DNA from: JABMPU01 sp964457455
Lineage (GTDB): Bacteria; Cloacimonadota; Cloacimonadia; Cloacimonadales; TCS61
DNA: 27,776 bases
Assembly: GCA_964457455.1 (NCBI GenBank)
Contig: CAYWJN010000028.1
Span: forward strand, 1 to 27,776
Direction of reading: 5' to 3'
Both the position numbers and the translations under genes were made by a program. Below, one piece after another: positions 7,052-15,141 of this stretch. The notes beneath the pieces are model-generated. The model was not told where the DNA came from, searched no databases, and saw only the letters and a program-made list of their open reading frames with translations. Position 1 is the stretch's first letter; each line of letters starts with the position of its first letter.

Positions 7052-9085
7052 TTACTTCTTATCAGTATTAATAGTTTCTTTTTTTTCAGATTCAGGTTTC
7101 TTCTGGATTGAGTCAGTTTTTTTTTCAACCGGTTTTTTTCTCTTTCTTCTTTTTTTTTTCTTTTCTGGTTTGTTAATATCAATTTTCATTTCCTGAACTT
7201 TTTTGAATTTATTTTTGATAAATTCAATATCTTCACCCTTAACATTTTCTAAAGTGAGTTTATACAGTTCGTCCGAATTTAGAGTTTCTTTTTCCAAAAG
7301 GGCTTCTGCTAATTTATTAAGCAGCTCCTTTCTTGACATCAGTATTTTCTTCGACTCTTTGTAAGCAATTGCAATAATACTTCTGATTTCAGCATCGATT
7401 AACTTGGCAGTGTCTTCGCTGATAGTTTCATGTTGAGATATATCTCTTCCCAAAAAGATTTGAGTTTCTTTATTTGCCACTGTCATAGGTCCGATTTTAT
7501 CGCTCATTCCTAATTTACAAACCATATCTTTTGCTATAGCTGTGGCATTTTGAATGTCATAAGAAGCTCCGGATGAGATCTCATTGAAAACAATTTCTTC
7601 GGCGCATCTGCCACCCATTAAACCGATGATCGACTCTTCGAGATAGCTTTTCGTGTAATAGGTTCTGTCTGTTTGCAGCATATGCGTGGCACCACCTGTG
7701 AATCCTCTTGGTATGATTGTTACTTTATGAATTGGTTCCACTTTTTCTAAAAACATCGAGCATAAAACATGTCCAATTTCATGAAATGCAGTAATTTTTT
7801 TATCTTCTTCAGAAATCACTTTGCTTTTACGTTCCTTACCAAGGGTAACTTTATCCTTTGCTTCTTCAAAATCATCCATTTCAATTTTTTTCTTATTTTT
7901 ACGTGCTGCCATCAGAGCAGCTTCGTTTACCAGGTTTGCCAGATCAGCTCCACTGAAACCGGGAGTTCCACGAGCAATAAGACTGTATTTCACTTCTTTG
8001 GCAATGGGAAGTTTTCTTGTATGAACCCTCAGAATTGCTTCTCTTCCTTTTATATCCGGTAGGTCCACAATAACCTGTCTATCAAATCTTCCGGGACGCA
8101 AAAGAGCAGGGTCCAGAACATCCGGTCTGTTTGTAGCTGCTATGATGATCACAGAATCATTCGGATCGAATCCATCCATCTCAACCAAAAGCTGGTTAAG
8201 AGTCTGCTCACGTTCATCATGACCACCACCCAAACCAGAACCACGGTGACGTCCTACAGCGTCGATCTCATCAATAAAAGCTATACAGGGAGCATTTTTC
8301 TTTGCCTGCATAAACATATCTCGAACCCGGGAAGCACCAACTCCCACGAACATTTCTACGAAATCTGAACCACTTATGCTGTAAAACGGTACATTCGCTT
8401 CACCCGCAACTGCTTTCGCCAGTAAAGTTTTTCCTGTTCCGGGTCTTCCTAAAAGCAAAACACCTCGTGGAATCCTACCGCCCAGACGCTGGAATTTTTC
8501 AGGAGCTTTAAGAAATTCAATGATCTCCTCAAGTTCTTCTTTTGCTTCATCCACTCCGGCAACGTCTTTAAAGGTTACTTTGGTTTTACCACCCACAGAT
8601 AAACGAGCCTTGCTTTTACCAAAACTAAATGCCTGCCCTGCACCACCACCTCGGATGCCTTTCATCATGAAAAACCAGAATCCAATGAAAATAAGAAAAG
8701 GTAACCAGGAAAATATCATTCCCAGAACTCTTGATGGTTTTTGAGAAAAGACAATCACTCCGGAAGCAGACAATTCTTTTACCAGATCCGAATCTTCAAA
8801 AGGTAGATAAGTGGTATATTTTGTATTGTTAATATCTGTAAGATTCACATCTTTGCCATTGAAGACTGCAGATAAAACTTCTCCATTTGCTGCCATTGTG
8901 ATAAATTCAGTGTAAGAAATTTGTTGGATTTTTCCACTCAAATTTTTATTCATCTGATAAAAAAAGATTAAGAAAAGAATTATTACAACCCAGAAAGTTA
9001 TGGATTGATATTTTTTCATTTTAGGGAAAAACTTTTTTTCTTTATCCGGTTGTTTTTTTTGGTTATTATTATTATTATTTTCCAT
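7052..9085 (-). CDS. ftsH: FtsH, membrane-bound ATP-dependent zinc metalloprotease
   Basis: A 677-residue inner-membrane AAA+ protease that degrades membrane and regulatory proteins. Two membrane segments (about 27-43 and 121-142) flank a periplasmic domain. The Walker A motif is GRPGTGKT (213-220), where most homologues have GPPGTGKT. Walker B is AFIDEID (269-275), the second region of homology ATNRPDVLDPALLRPGRFDR (317-336), and the zinc site HEIGH (435-439), again slightly unlike the usual HEAGH. SSGASYDIQNAT carries the third zinc ligand. The N-terminus has a run of six asparagines from an AAT/AAC microsatellite, and the last 50 or so residues are very lysine-rich (KKKKRRKRKK). The ATG overlaps the hpt stop by one base (TGATG), with AGGAGA about 12 nt upstream. 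tilS-hpt-ftsH is a widely conserved order. Confidence 0.97.
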   Translation of the reverse strand: MENNNNNNQKKQPDKEKKFFPKMKKYQSITFWVVIILFLIFFYQMNKNLSGKIQQISYTEFITMAANGEVLSAVFNGKDVNLTDINNTKYTTYLPFEDSDLVKELSASGVIVFSQKPSRVLGMIFSWLPFLIFIGFWFFMMKGIRGGGAGQAFSFGKSKARLSVGGKTKVTFKDVAGVDEAKEELEEIIEFLKAPEKFQRLGGRIPRGVLLLGRPGTGKTLLAKAVAGEANVPFYSISGSDFVEMFVGVGASRVRDMFMQAKKNAPCIAFIDEIDAVGRHRGSGLGGGHDEREQTLNQLLVEMDGFDPNDSVIIIAATNRPDVLDPALLRPGRFDRQVIVDLPDIKGREAILRVHTRKLPIAKEVKYSLIARGTPGFSGADLANLVNEAALMAARKNKKKIEMDDFEEAKDKVTLGKERKSKVISEEDKKITAFHEIGHVLCSMFLEKVEPIHKVTIIPRGFTGGATHMLQTDRTYYTKSYLEESIIGLMGGRCAEEIVFNEISSGASYDIQNATAIAKDMVCKLGMSDKIGPMTVANKETQIFLGRDISQHETISEDTAKLIDAEIRSIIAIAYKESKKILMSRKELLNKLAEALLEKETLNSDELYKLTLENVKGEDIEFIKNKFKKVQEMKIDINKPEKKKKRRKRKKPVEKKTDSIQKKPESEKKETINTDKK

Positions 9086-9621
9086 CAGGAATATATCTCC
9101 TCTTTTAAAATTCCTATATAAGATAAATTACGATATTTTTCTGAGTAATCCAAACCATATCCCACAACGAAATCGTTACCAATCTCAAATCCAAGAAAAT
9201 CGATTTTAATATCAATTTCATGAGCTTGGGGTTTATCTAAAAGTACACATATTTTCACAGAAGCAGGATTGTGCTTTTCTAAATAATCATAAATATATTT
9301 CAATGTAAGTCCACTATCAACAATATCTTCCACGATTATCACATGACGATTCAAAATATCCGTATCAATATCTTTTCTGATTTTTACAACACCCGAAGAT
9401 TTTGTGCTGGTTCCGTAACTGGAAAGAGAAAAAAAATCAATTTCCAAAGGTTCTGTGATATTGTTCAGCAGATCTGTCAGAAAAAAAACAGCACCTTTTA
9501 AAATGCATATCATAATCGGATTTTTGCCCTTATATTCTCTGGAAATCTGCTTTCCAAGTTCACATACTTTTTTTTGAATCTGTTCTTCCGATAGAAGGAT
9601 TCTTAAAATATCTTTTTCCAT
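9085..9621 (-). CDS. hpt: Hypoxanthine phosphoribosyltransferase
   Basis: A 178-residue purine-salvage enzyme that joins hypoxanthine or guanine to PRPP to give IMP or GMP in the cytoplasm. The PRPP-binding motif VEDIVDSGLT is at 97-106. The flexible-loop block DFFSLSSYGTSTKSSG spans 62-77, and ICILKGAVFFLTDL near 38-51 holds the LKGA element. The C-terminal part FVVGYGLDYSEKYRNLSYIG is the standard base-binding end, so the protein is complete. It starts 5 nt after the tilS stop with GAGGAAA upstream, and its stop overlaps ftsH, so the three genes form one operon. Confidence 0.96.
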   Translation of the reverse strand: MEKDILRILLSEEQIQKKVCELGKQISREYKGKNPIMICILKGAVFFLTDLLNNITEPLEIDFFSLSSYGTSTKSSGVVKIRKDIDTDILNRHVIIVEDIVDSGLTLKYIYDYLEKHNPASVKICVLLDKPQAHEIDIKIDFLGFEIGNDFVVGYGLDYSEKYRNLSYIGILKEEIYS

Positions 9622-9626
9622 AATCT

Positions 9627-11063
9627 CTATTTCCTCTTTTTAAATCTTTCTGCAGGTCTGGCTTTATGAGATGCGATTTTTTCAATTTTCAATTTCAGAA
9701 TATTTTTAGTCGAACCCGTAACAGCAACCCTATTATCAATTCTCATGCCTGCAATCCACAAAATTTTCTCATTGTCACAGAACAGCAAAACTTTATCTCT
9801 CTCAAATTTAGGTACTTTTTCGTCAATGAAAAAATCTTTTAACTTTTTGGAGTGTTTCATGCCAAAAGGATAGAATCTATCTCCTGGTTGACGATGTCTG
9901 ATTGTTATGGGAAAGGAGGTTTTATCTAAGTCGATGTATGTTATTTTTTTATCCTCGAAAAGATAACGTTTATGAGGAATTTTTTTCAGATTTTTCATGA
10001 TTATCCGATAATCTTCAAAAGTAAACCGATTTCTTAAACTGACGATTTCCCGTTTGTTTTGAACATCGATCTCTTCCAGCTCGTATACATTACCGAAAAT
10101 TAAATCATTATATTCTTTGAATACATAAACATTTTTAGGAAGGATTATTTTTTTACTGCCATGAGTGTAAATGATAGATTCGATTTCTTCAAAATTTTTC
10201 TGGTAAAAATCTTTTTCGTCACCAGAAAGTCGTTTATAAATTTCACGATAAATATAAAATCTTAAAATTGATTTTGTTTTTCTAAGTGTTTCCAGAGAAA
10301 GCCGAAAATCATTTTGAGGATGTTTAATCAGAGCTTTTGAAATTCTATGATTAGCCAGATTTCTCAAAATATCATCCATTTCTCCCAAAATTGATGATGT
10401 ACCGAACAATTTATCAATCACTTTAGTATTCAAGTTCTTGGTGATCCAGGGAAGTAATTCGTTGCGGACTTTGTTGCGGCTGAAGATGTTTTCTTGGTTT
10501 GATAAGTCTTCTCTCCAGTGTACATTTTCCTTTTTAAGAAAATCTAAAATTTCCCGCCGGGAAAAGGGAAGTAGCGGATGAATGATGTGGTCATTAATTG
10601 GTTTTATTCCTCTCAAACCTGTTAAACCTGCTCCTCTGAATAACCTCAGAATCACTGTTTCAGCTTGATCGTTTTTATTGTGACCTAAGGCAATTTTATT
10701 GATTTTATATAGATTTGCGATTTTGTTGAAATATTTAAACCTGAGCTCTCGAGCTTTGTTTTCTAGGTTGCTTTCTGATTTTAAAGTAACACTCTTTATT
10801 ACCAGCGAGATATTCCTCTTAAAGCAGAAATTTTTCACAAATTCTTCATCATTAATCGAATCCTCTCCTCGTAAATTATAGTTTATATGAGCAGCTAAAA
10901 TTGAAAATCTATACCTGGATTTTAAATGCCAGAGTCCTAAAAGTAGAGAAGTTGAGTCTGCTCCACCGGAAAAGCCGACCAGAACTTTATCTCCGGTTTT
11001 TATCAACTTGTTTTCAAAAACAAATCTTTCAAGCTTGGCAAGAAAGTTTGAGTTATTCTTCAT
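9627..11063 (-). CDS. tilS: tRNA(Ile)-lysidine synthase
   Basis: A 478-residue enzyme that changes C34 of the tRNA-Ile CAU anticodon to lysidine, using ATP and lysine, so that the tRNA reads AUA. The ATP-pyrophosphatase P-loop SGGADS is at 32-37. AAHINYNLRGEDS, ALGHNKNDQAETVILRLFRGAG and IHPLLPFSRREI are the next conserved blocks of the N-type PP-loop domain. The C-terminal TilS domain is present (IRHRQPGDRFYPFGMKHSKK, then LKDFFIDEKVP and LWIAGMRIDNRVAVT). AAGGA lies 8 nt before the ATG. It is the first gene of the tilS-hpt-ftsH run. The heavy use of AUA codons in this AT-rich genome agrees with a need for this enzyme. Confidence 0.96.
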   Translation of the reverse strand: MKNNSNFLAKLERFVFENKLIKTGDKVLVGFSGGADSTSLLLGLWHLKSRYRFSILAAHINYNLRGEDSINDEEFVKNFCFKRNISLVIKSVTLKSESNLENKARELRFKYFNKIANLYKINKIALGHNKNDQAETVILRLFRGAGLTGLRGIKPINDHIIHPLLPFSRREILDFLKKENVHWREDLSNQENIFSRNKVRNELLPWITKNLNTKVIDKLFGTSSILGEMDDILRNLANHRISKALIKHPQNDFRLSLETLRKTKSILRFYIYREIYKRLSGDEKDFYQKNFEEIESIIYTHGSKKIILPKNVYVFKEYNDLIFGNVYELEEIDVQNKREIVSLRNRFTFEDYRIIMKNLKKIPHKRYLFEDKKITYIDLDKTSFPITIRHRQPGDRFYPFGMKHSKKLKDFFIDEKVPKFERDKVLLFCDNEKILWIAGMRIDNRVAVTGSTKNILKLKIEKIASHKARPAERFKKRK

Positions 11064-11147
11064 TTAAAAATCCTTAATAATCGAGAAAATCATTTAATTC
11101 TCAGATTTAAACATTTCCTAAATTCAAGGAATTTAACCATTTCTTAT

Positions 11148-11161
11148 ATGTCAAATAAAAA
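11148..11161 (-). promoter_or_regulatory. Possible -35 region (TTGACA) upstream of tilS
   Basis: Read leftwards the sequence is TTTTTATTTGACAT, about 86 nt before the tilS start. The same 14 bases occur at 15271-15284, again upstream of a leftward gene. TTGACA matches a sigma-70 -35 box, but I see no good -10 box at the right distance in either copy, so this is tentative. Confidence 0.3.
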
Positions 11162-11220
11162 GCTTGTAAGATTTTTTAATATTTATTTTATGGAAAAAAA
11201 TAAACAAAAAAAAGAGTTAG

Positions 11221-11342
11221 ACGCAGATAGTTATGATTAATTATGAAAATAGCACACGGATGACACGGCTGTTACGGATAGTCACAAATAAGAAATATAA
11301 CTTTATGTCTTTGTTACTTTGTGGGGAATCAGCGTCAAAAAA
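11221..11342 (+). repeat. Interspersed word-repeat block upstream of iorA
   Basis: Part of the 378-bp gap between tilS and iorA. It contains a run of short near-tandem words: GACGCAGATAG, CACACGGATGACACGG, GTTACGGAT, CTTTATGTCTTTGTTACTTT and AATCAGCGTCAAAA. Related words recur at 13022-13100, 17717-17820 and, inverted, at 21192-21505. No ORF is supported here. Confidence 0.65.
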
Positions 11343-11430
11343 AATAAAGACTAAATAATAATTTGTGTAAATTCGTGTAATTCGCGGATAAAAAGTCAGT
11401 ATTAATCATAGAAAGTCTGTGGCAAAAAAA
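11343..11430 (+). repeat. Leader-type repeat, copy A, before iorA
   Basis: It begins AAGACTAAATAATAATTTG, continues with TTCGTGTAATTCGCGGATAA and GTCAGT, and ends GTCTGTGGCAAAAAAA directly in front of the iorA ribosome site (AGGAG, 11431-11435). The same order of words in the same sense occurs before iorB, the Aas-like ligase and the STAS gene. It is probably transcribed as the 5' untranslated leader of iorA, but no stable fold is evident. Confidence 0.7.
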
Positions 11431-11441
11431 AGGAGCAAATT

Positions 11442-13028
11442 ATGAAGAAGTTACTGCTTTTGGGTGATGAAGCTATTGCTCAGGGTGCTCTGGATGCGGG
11501 TTTATCTGGTGCTTATGGTTATCCTGGTACTCCTTCTACGGAGATCGTGGAATATATTCAGCGTAACCCGGAAGCGATAGAGAGAGATGTTCATCGAACC
11601 TGGTCTGCAAACGAAAAGACATCTATGGAAGAAGCCCTGGGAATGTCTTATGCAGGGAAAAGAGTGATTGTAACCATGAAACATGTGGGTCTTAATGTGG
11701 CAGCAGATCCATATATGAATTCAGCTTTGACCGGAGCAAATGGAGGAGTGATCGTTGCAGTTGCAGATGACCCATCCATGCACTCATCTCAAAATGAACA
11801 GGATTCACGGTATTATGCCAAGTTTGCTTTGATGCCTGCATTGGAACCCTCCAACCAGCAGGAAGCATACGAGATGCCTTTCCTGGCTTATGAAATCTCA
11901 GAAAAATATCATCTTCCGGTAATGGTGAGGGTTACTACAAGGTTGGCTCACTCCCGTGCCGGTGTGAAACGTCGTGAAGTTCTTAAAGAAAATGGAATGC
12001 ATTTACCTACAAATCCGAACCAGTTTATGCTGCTGCCGGCTTTTGCCCGTAAAAAGTATAAACACTTGCTTTCTATCCAGAAGGATTTGGTAAAAGAATC
12101 GGAGAATTCACCTTTCAATAAATACATTGATAGCGATGATAAATCCCTTGGTATCATTGCTTGTGGATTGGGTTTTAACTATTTGATGGAAAATTATGAG
12201 GACGGTAAATGTCCACATCCTGTGCTGAAGATTGGTCAGTATCCTATTCCCAAAAAGCAGATTGAAAAGATAACTTCCGAATGTGACGAAATATTAGTTA
12301 TGGAAGAAGGAATGCCGCTTGTAGAAGAAATGCTGAAAGGTTTTCTTGGAAACAAGAAGATCAAAGGAAGACTGGATGGAACCCTGCCATGTGATGGTGA
12401 ACTTAATCCACAGATTGTGCGGCAAGCTCTCAAACTTCCAAAGATACCCAGCCAGGCAATTCCCGAAGTTGTTGCTGGAAGACCGCCTGCATTGTGCATT
12501 GGCTGTCCTCATATTGATACATACAAAGTTTTGAATTCCGCGATAGAAAAATACGGACAAGGGCATGTGTTCTCTGATATCGGATGTTACACACTCGGAT
12601 TCCTGCCGCCATATCATGCCATTAATACTTGCGTGGATATGGGTGCTTCCGTTTCAATGGCTGTTGGTGCCGCTGATGCAGGTCTATTTCCGGCTATTGC
12701 TGCTATTGGCGATTCCACATTTGGTCACTCTGGAATGACTCCTCTTTTGGATGCAGTGCTATCCAGATCCAACGTTGTTATCATCATCATGGATAATGAT
12801 ATTACTGCAATGACAGGTATGCAAGATTCACAAGTTACAGGCAGGATCGAGCAGATTTGTGAAGGAATTGGAGTTGAAAAAGAACACATTCGAGTTATTG
12901 TTCCTCTCAGTAAGAATCATGAAGAGAATGTGAAAGTCGTTAAAGAAGAGATTGAATATAATGGAGTGTCTGTGATCATTCCCAAGCGACCTTGTATTCA
13001 TGTTTTTGCTAAAAGGAAGAAAAAATAG
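11442..13028 (+). CDS. iorA: Indolepyruvate:ferredoxin oxidoreductase alpha subunit, without ferredoxin domain
   Basis: A 528-residue subunit of the thiamine-diphosphate enzyme that converts aryl-pyruvates plus CoA to aryl-acetyl-CoA and CO2, passing electrons to ferredoxin; it works in amino-acid fermentation. The N-terminal pyrimidine-binding part shows GAYGYPGTPSTEIVEYI (23-39) and MEEALGMSYAGKRVIVTMKH (62-81). LCIGCPHIDTY (351-361) is the family cysteine motif. The ThDP/metal site reads GDSTFGHSG (423-431) and DNDITAMTG (451-459). Most homologues go on to a C-terminal two-[4Fe-4S] ferredoxin domain, but here the protein stops at PKRPCIHVFAKRKKK. The TAG stop lies inside a repeat word (AAAATAGCACACGGAT) also present at 11247-11262. 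AGGAG lies 6 nt before the ATG. iorB follows after a 292-nt spacer. Confidence 0.93.
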   Translation: MKKLLLLGDEAIAQGALDAGLSGAYGYPGTPSTEIVEYIQRNPEAIERDVHRTWSANEKTSMEEALGMSYAGKRVIVTMKHVGLNVAADPYMNSALTGANGGVIVAVADDPSMHSSQNEQDSRYYAKFALMPALEPSNQQEAYEMPFLAYEISEKYHLPVMVRVTTRLAHSRAGVKRREVLKENGMHLPTNPNQFMLLPAFARKKYKHLLSIQKDLVKESENSPFNKYIDSDDKSLGIIACGLGFNYLMENYEDGKCPHPVLKIGQYPIPKKQIEKITSECDEILVMEEGMPLVEEMLKGFLGNKKIKGRLDGTLPCDGELNPQIVRQALKLPKIPSQAIPEVVAGRPPALCIGCPHIDTYKVLNSAIEKYGQGHVFSDIGCYTLGFLPPYHAINTCVDMGASVSMAVGAADAGLFPAIAAIGDSTFGHSGMTPLLDAVLSRSNVVIIIMDNDITAMTGMQDSQVTGRIEQICEGIGVEKEHIRVIVPLSKNHEENVKVVKEEIEYNGVSVIIPKRPCIHVFAKRKKK

Positions 13029-13168
13029 CACACGGATAACACGGATGACACGGATTTTCAAGGAATATAATTCAACACTGAAAACACCGAAAGCACCGAA
13101 TATTTTTTATAATGAATATCCAATAAGGAATGTTGAAGGATGAAGGGAAAAAGTCAGTTTTAAGTCAG
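13022..13168 (+). repeat. Interspersed word-repeat block between iorA and iorB
   Basis: It starts inside the last codons of iorA with AAAATAGCACACGGAT, then three CACGGATnn units of 9 bp. A second set of 9-bp units follows, AACACTGAAAACACCGAAAG and CACCGAA, found inverted at 21280-21305. Next come AATATCCAATAAGGAATG and GAAGGATGAAGG, and then a short AAAAGTCAG piece of the leader repeat. No ORF is supported. Confidence 0.65.
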
Positions 13169-13200
13169 CCTGCCGTGTCGTAGTGTAACGAAGACAGGTG
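13168..13200 (+). repeat. Hairpin-type repeat interrupting leader text before iorB
   Basis: CCTG at 13169-13172 can pair with CAGG at 13195-13198, and inner TGTC with GACA. It is flanked on the left by GTCAG and, after a few bases, on the right by GTGGCAAAAAAA. Uninterrupted leader copies have those two pieces side by side. It therefore looks like an insertion into an older leader copy. Confidence 0.5.
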
Positions 13201-13218
13201 ATAAACTGTGGCAAAAAA

Positions 13219-13306
13219 ATAAAAACTAAATAATAATTTGTGTAAATTTATGTAATTCGTGGATAAAAAGTCAGTGTAAGTCAGTGTAAGTCAGTGGCAA
13301 AAAAAA
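13219..13306 (+). repeat. Leader-type repeat, copy B, before iorB
   Basis: The order matches copy A: AAAACTAAATAATAATTTG, then TGTAATTCGTGGATAAAAAG, then a 10-bp tandem (AGTCAGTGTA twice and AGTCAGTGGC once, 13269-13298), ending GGCAAAAAAAA. The iorB ribosome site AAGGAG starts 3 nt later. Confidence 0.7.
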
Positions 13307-13320
13307 TTAAGGAGACAATG

Positions 13321-13911
13321 ATGAAAAAAGATATAATTCTGGCAGGAGTTGGTGGACAGGGAATTCTTTCCATTGCCACCATCATTGGATATGCAGCTAT
13401 TGAATCGGATTTGAACCTGAAACAAGCGGAGGTACACGGAATGTCTCAGCGTGGTGGAGATGTGCAATCTCATCTCAGGATTTCAGATAAAGAAATTTAT
13501 TCCGACCTGATACCGCACGGTGGGGCAGATATGATTATTTCCGTGGAACCAATGGAGGCATTACGTTACAAACCATATCTTTCCGAGAATGGTTGGCTGA
13601 TCACAAATACCAAACCATTCGTGAATATCCCGAATTATCCGGATTTAGAAAAGCTGATGGAAGAAGTAAAAGCAATCCAGAATCATGTGGCAATAGATGC
13701 TGACGGTATCGCCAAAGATCTGGGTGTAAGCCGCTCAATGAATATGGTGGTTCTGGGCGCAGCTTCCAGTTTTTTAGATTTACCTTTTGTTAAGCTGGAG
13801 CATGGCATAAAATTCATTTTTGGGAAAAAAGGTGAAAAAGTGGTGGAAGCCAACTTGAAAGCAATACGAACTGGAAAAGATTTTACTGAAAAATATCATA
13901 AATTTTCATAG
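13321..13911 (+). CDS. iorB: Indolepyruvate:ferredoxin oxidoreductase beta subunit
   Basis: The 196-residue partner of IorA. The N-terminus MKKDIILAGVGGQGILSIAT holds the GVGGQG motif typical of the gamma-like domain of 2-oxoacid oxidoreductases. QAEVHGMSQRGGDVQSHLRI and MNMVVLGAASSFLDLPF are the other conserved blocks. ATGs also occur at 13294 and 13318. I chose 13321 because AAGGAG (13309-13314) is 6 nt away and the protein then begins where homologues begin; 13294 lies within the leader repeat. The gene is complete and is followed after 10 nt by the DUF4342 gene. Confidence 0.94.
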   Translation: MKKDIILAGVGGQGILSIATIIGYAAIESDLNLKQAEVHGMSQRGGDVQSHLRISDKEIYSDLIPHGGADMIISVEPMEALRYKPYLSENGWLITNTKPFVNIPNYPDLEKLMEEVKAIQNHVAIDADGIAKDLGVSRSMNMVVLGAASSFLDLPFVKLEHGIKFIFGKKGEKVVEANLKAIRTGKDFTEKYHKFS

Positions 13912-13921
13912 GAGGTAAAAG

Positions 13922-14200
13922 ATGGAAACTAAAGAAAAAAAGAAAGTATTTAGAGTTAAAGGTGAGGATCTTTTAAAAAAGATCAAAGAAGTTCTTCACG
14001 CTGGCAATGTAAGAAGAATTATCATCAAAAATGATGAAGGTAAAACTTATCTGGAAATTCCTATCACTGTGGGAGTGGTTGGAGTTCTTCTGGCTCCTGC
14101 CTGGGCTGCAATCGGGGCTTTAGCTGCAGTTGCTTCCAAGTTTACCATTGAAATTATTAATATCGAAAAGAAAAAAGAAGAAGAGAAAGAAGACAAATAA
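13922..14200 (+). CDS. DUF4342 family small protein
   Basis: A 92-residue protein. Residues about 8-45 (KVFRVKGEDLLKKIKEVLHA, then RRIIIKNDEGKTYLEIP) form the DUF4342 pattern, followed by a hydrophobic stretch at about 48-72 (TVGVVGVLLAPAWAAIGALA) that could be a membrane hairpin, and a charged tail of K and E. Function is unknown; related domains are often found in small stand-alone proteins. AGGAGG begins in the iorB stop region, 6 nt before this ATG, so the two genes are co-translated. Placement after iorB may be only operon hitch-hiking. Confidence 0.8.
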   Translation: METKEKKKVFRVKGEDLLKKIKEVLHAGNVRRIIIKNDEGKTYLEIPITVGVVGVLLAPAWAAIGALAAVASKFTIEIINIEKKKEEEKEDK

Positions 14201-14255
14201 TTTTATTATCCTTTTTTCGTGTTTGTCTGCAAAGTGGAAATTATGAAGGAATGAG

Positions 14256-14291
14256 ACTTAACTTATCCGGCAGCTGCCGGATAAGTTAAGT
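14256..14291. terminator. 36-bp perfect palindrome between convergent genes
   Basis: The 18 bases ACTTAACTTATCCGGCAG are followed at once by their exact reverse complement, with no spacer. It sits between the plus-strand iorAB-DUF4342 run and the leftward beta-barrel gene, so it would form a strong hairpin in either transcript. There is no clear T-run on either side, so it may be a repeat element acting as a two-way terminator. Confidence 0.55.
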
Positions 14292-14327
14292 TGATATTTA
14301 TCATTTAGTTAAACAACATAAGAACTA

Positions 14328-14870
14328 TCACCAGCCAAAATTAAGTAAAAAACCTATTGACAAACCTACATCACTGAAATCAATTACTTTTATATTGTTT
14401 ACGGTTTTGCTGCTGTAAATGTACTTGCCTTCTGCATAGATTCCAATTTTCCAGAAAGCTTTAATATTGATTCCTGCAGCAGCATCGAATGCAATACCCT
14501 TTTCAGTTGAATTGGAATTTACTTTTGGAACTCTCATAAAACCAATTCCTGGACCAAAATAATAATTCGACTTCCAATTTTTAAATATAGGAGCAGTGTA
14601 GAGAACATATATTACAGTCATACCTTGTATTTCGTAAGGTTCAATTGCATCACGACCTTTCTTGTAATATTCACCAGCGAGCGAGAGCACAATCGGCAGG
14701 TTATTCAGCTTTACATCGAGAGCTACTTGTCCTCCGCCGAGTGAATTTTCTGGTGCACGTTTGTCGTGCAATCCTCCCTGACTAGTACGAATAGTGATAT
14801 CAACTGCTTGAACATTGGAAAGCACTATCATAACCAGCATTAAAACAATCACACTTAAAAGCTTTTTCAT
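14328..14870 (-). CDS. Outer-membrane beta-barrel protein (putative)
   Basis: A 180-residue protein with a signal peptide (MKKLLSVIVLMLVMIVLSNVQA, cleavage after about residue 22). The mature part alternates polar and hydrophobic residues in strand-length stretches, for example YYFGPGIGFMRVPKV, GIAFDAAAGINIKAF, KIGIYAEGKYIYS and DVGLSIGFLLNFGW. Gly-x-Gly turns and a terminal aromatic residue (FGW) are typical of 8-strand outer-membrane barrels of the opacity/OmpA-like kind. An upstream ATG at 14903 is open, but AGGAGG lies 6 nt before 14870 and the signal peptide starts there. It follows the DUF2164 gene by 37 nt. The exact role is unknown. Confidence 0.75.
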   Translation of the reverse strand: MKKLLSVIVLMLVMIVLSNVQAVDITIRTSQGGLHDKRAPENSLGGGQVALDVKLNNLPIVLSLAGEYYKKGRDAIEPYEIQGMTVIYVLYTAPIFKNWKSNYYFGPGIGFMRVPKVNSNSTEKGIAFDAAAGINIKAFWKIGIYAEGKYIYSSKTVNNIKVIDFSDVGLSIGFLLNFGW

Positions 14871-14907
14871 CTGATACCTCCTGACTTGATGAAAATTTAT
14901 CAAGTTT

Positions 14908-15141
14908 TTATTCCACTATCTCCAAACCATACATATCTTCAACTCTTTCTTTCATAAATGATATTGCATCTTCAAGACCCTGATTGTAAAATGCAGGTGC
15001 AATTTTCTCAATTATAAAATCCAGGAGAATAGATGATGCCAGGTTTCCAATTTCTTCATCTCTCTCATTCAGAAAGAAATTCTTAATATCTTCGATTGCT
15101 TTTTCTTTAGCTTCTTTGGTTAGTTTTAATTTGCTTTTCAT
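14908..15141 (-). CDS. DUF2164 family protein
   Basis: A 77-residue, highly charged alpha-helical protein: KLTKEAKEKAIEDIKNFF, then NERDEEIGNLASSILLDFI, then IAPAFYNQGLEDAISFM. The order ERdEEIG, LLDF and YNqGl.DA is the DUF2164 signature. Members are small cytoplasmic proteins of unknown function. AGGTGA is 5 nt before the ATG. It is probably transcribed with the beta-barrel gene downstream. Confidence 0.85.
   Translation of the reverse strand: MKSKLKLTKEAKEKAIEDIKNFFLNERDEEIGNLASSILLDFIIEKIAPAFYNQGLEDAISFMKERVEDMYGLEIVE

Noticed and set aside
11064..11442. Riboswitch or T-box upstream of iorA
   Set aside because: I found no recognisable aptamer or anti-terminator fold; the region is explained by word repeats.
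13028..13075. Read-through of the iorA TAG (pyrrolysine or recoding) into a hidden ferredoxin domain
   Set aside because: The frame after TAG reads repeat words (HTDNTDDTDF...) with no cysteine motif, so no ferredoxin domain is hidden there.
13269..13298. Possible CRISPR array (short tandem repeats)
   Set aside because: The 10-bp units are directly adjacent with no spacers, and no cas gene is present.
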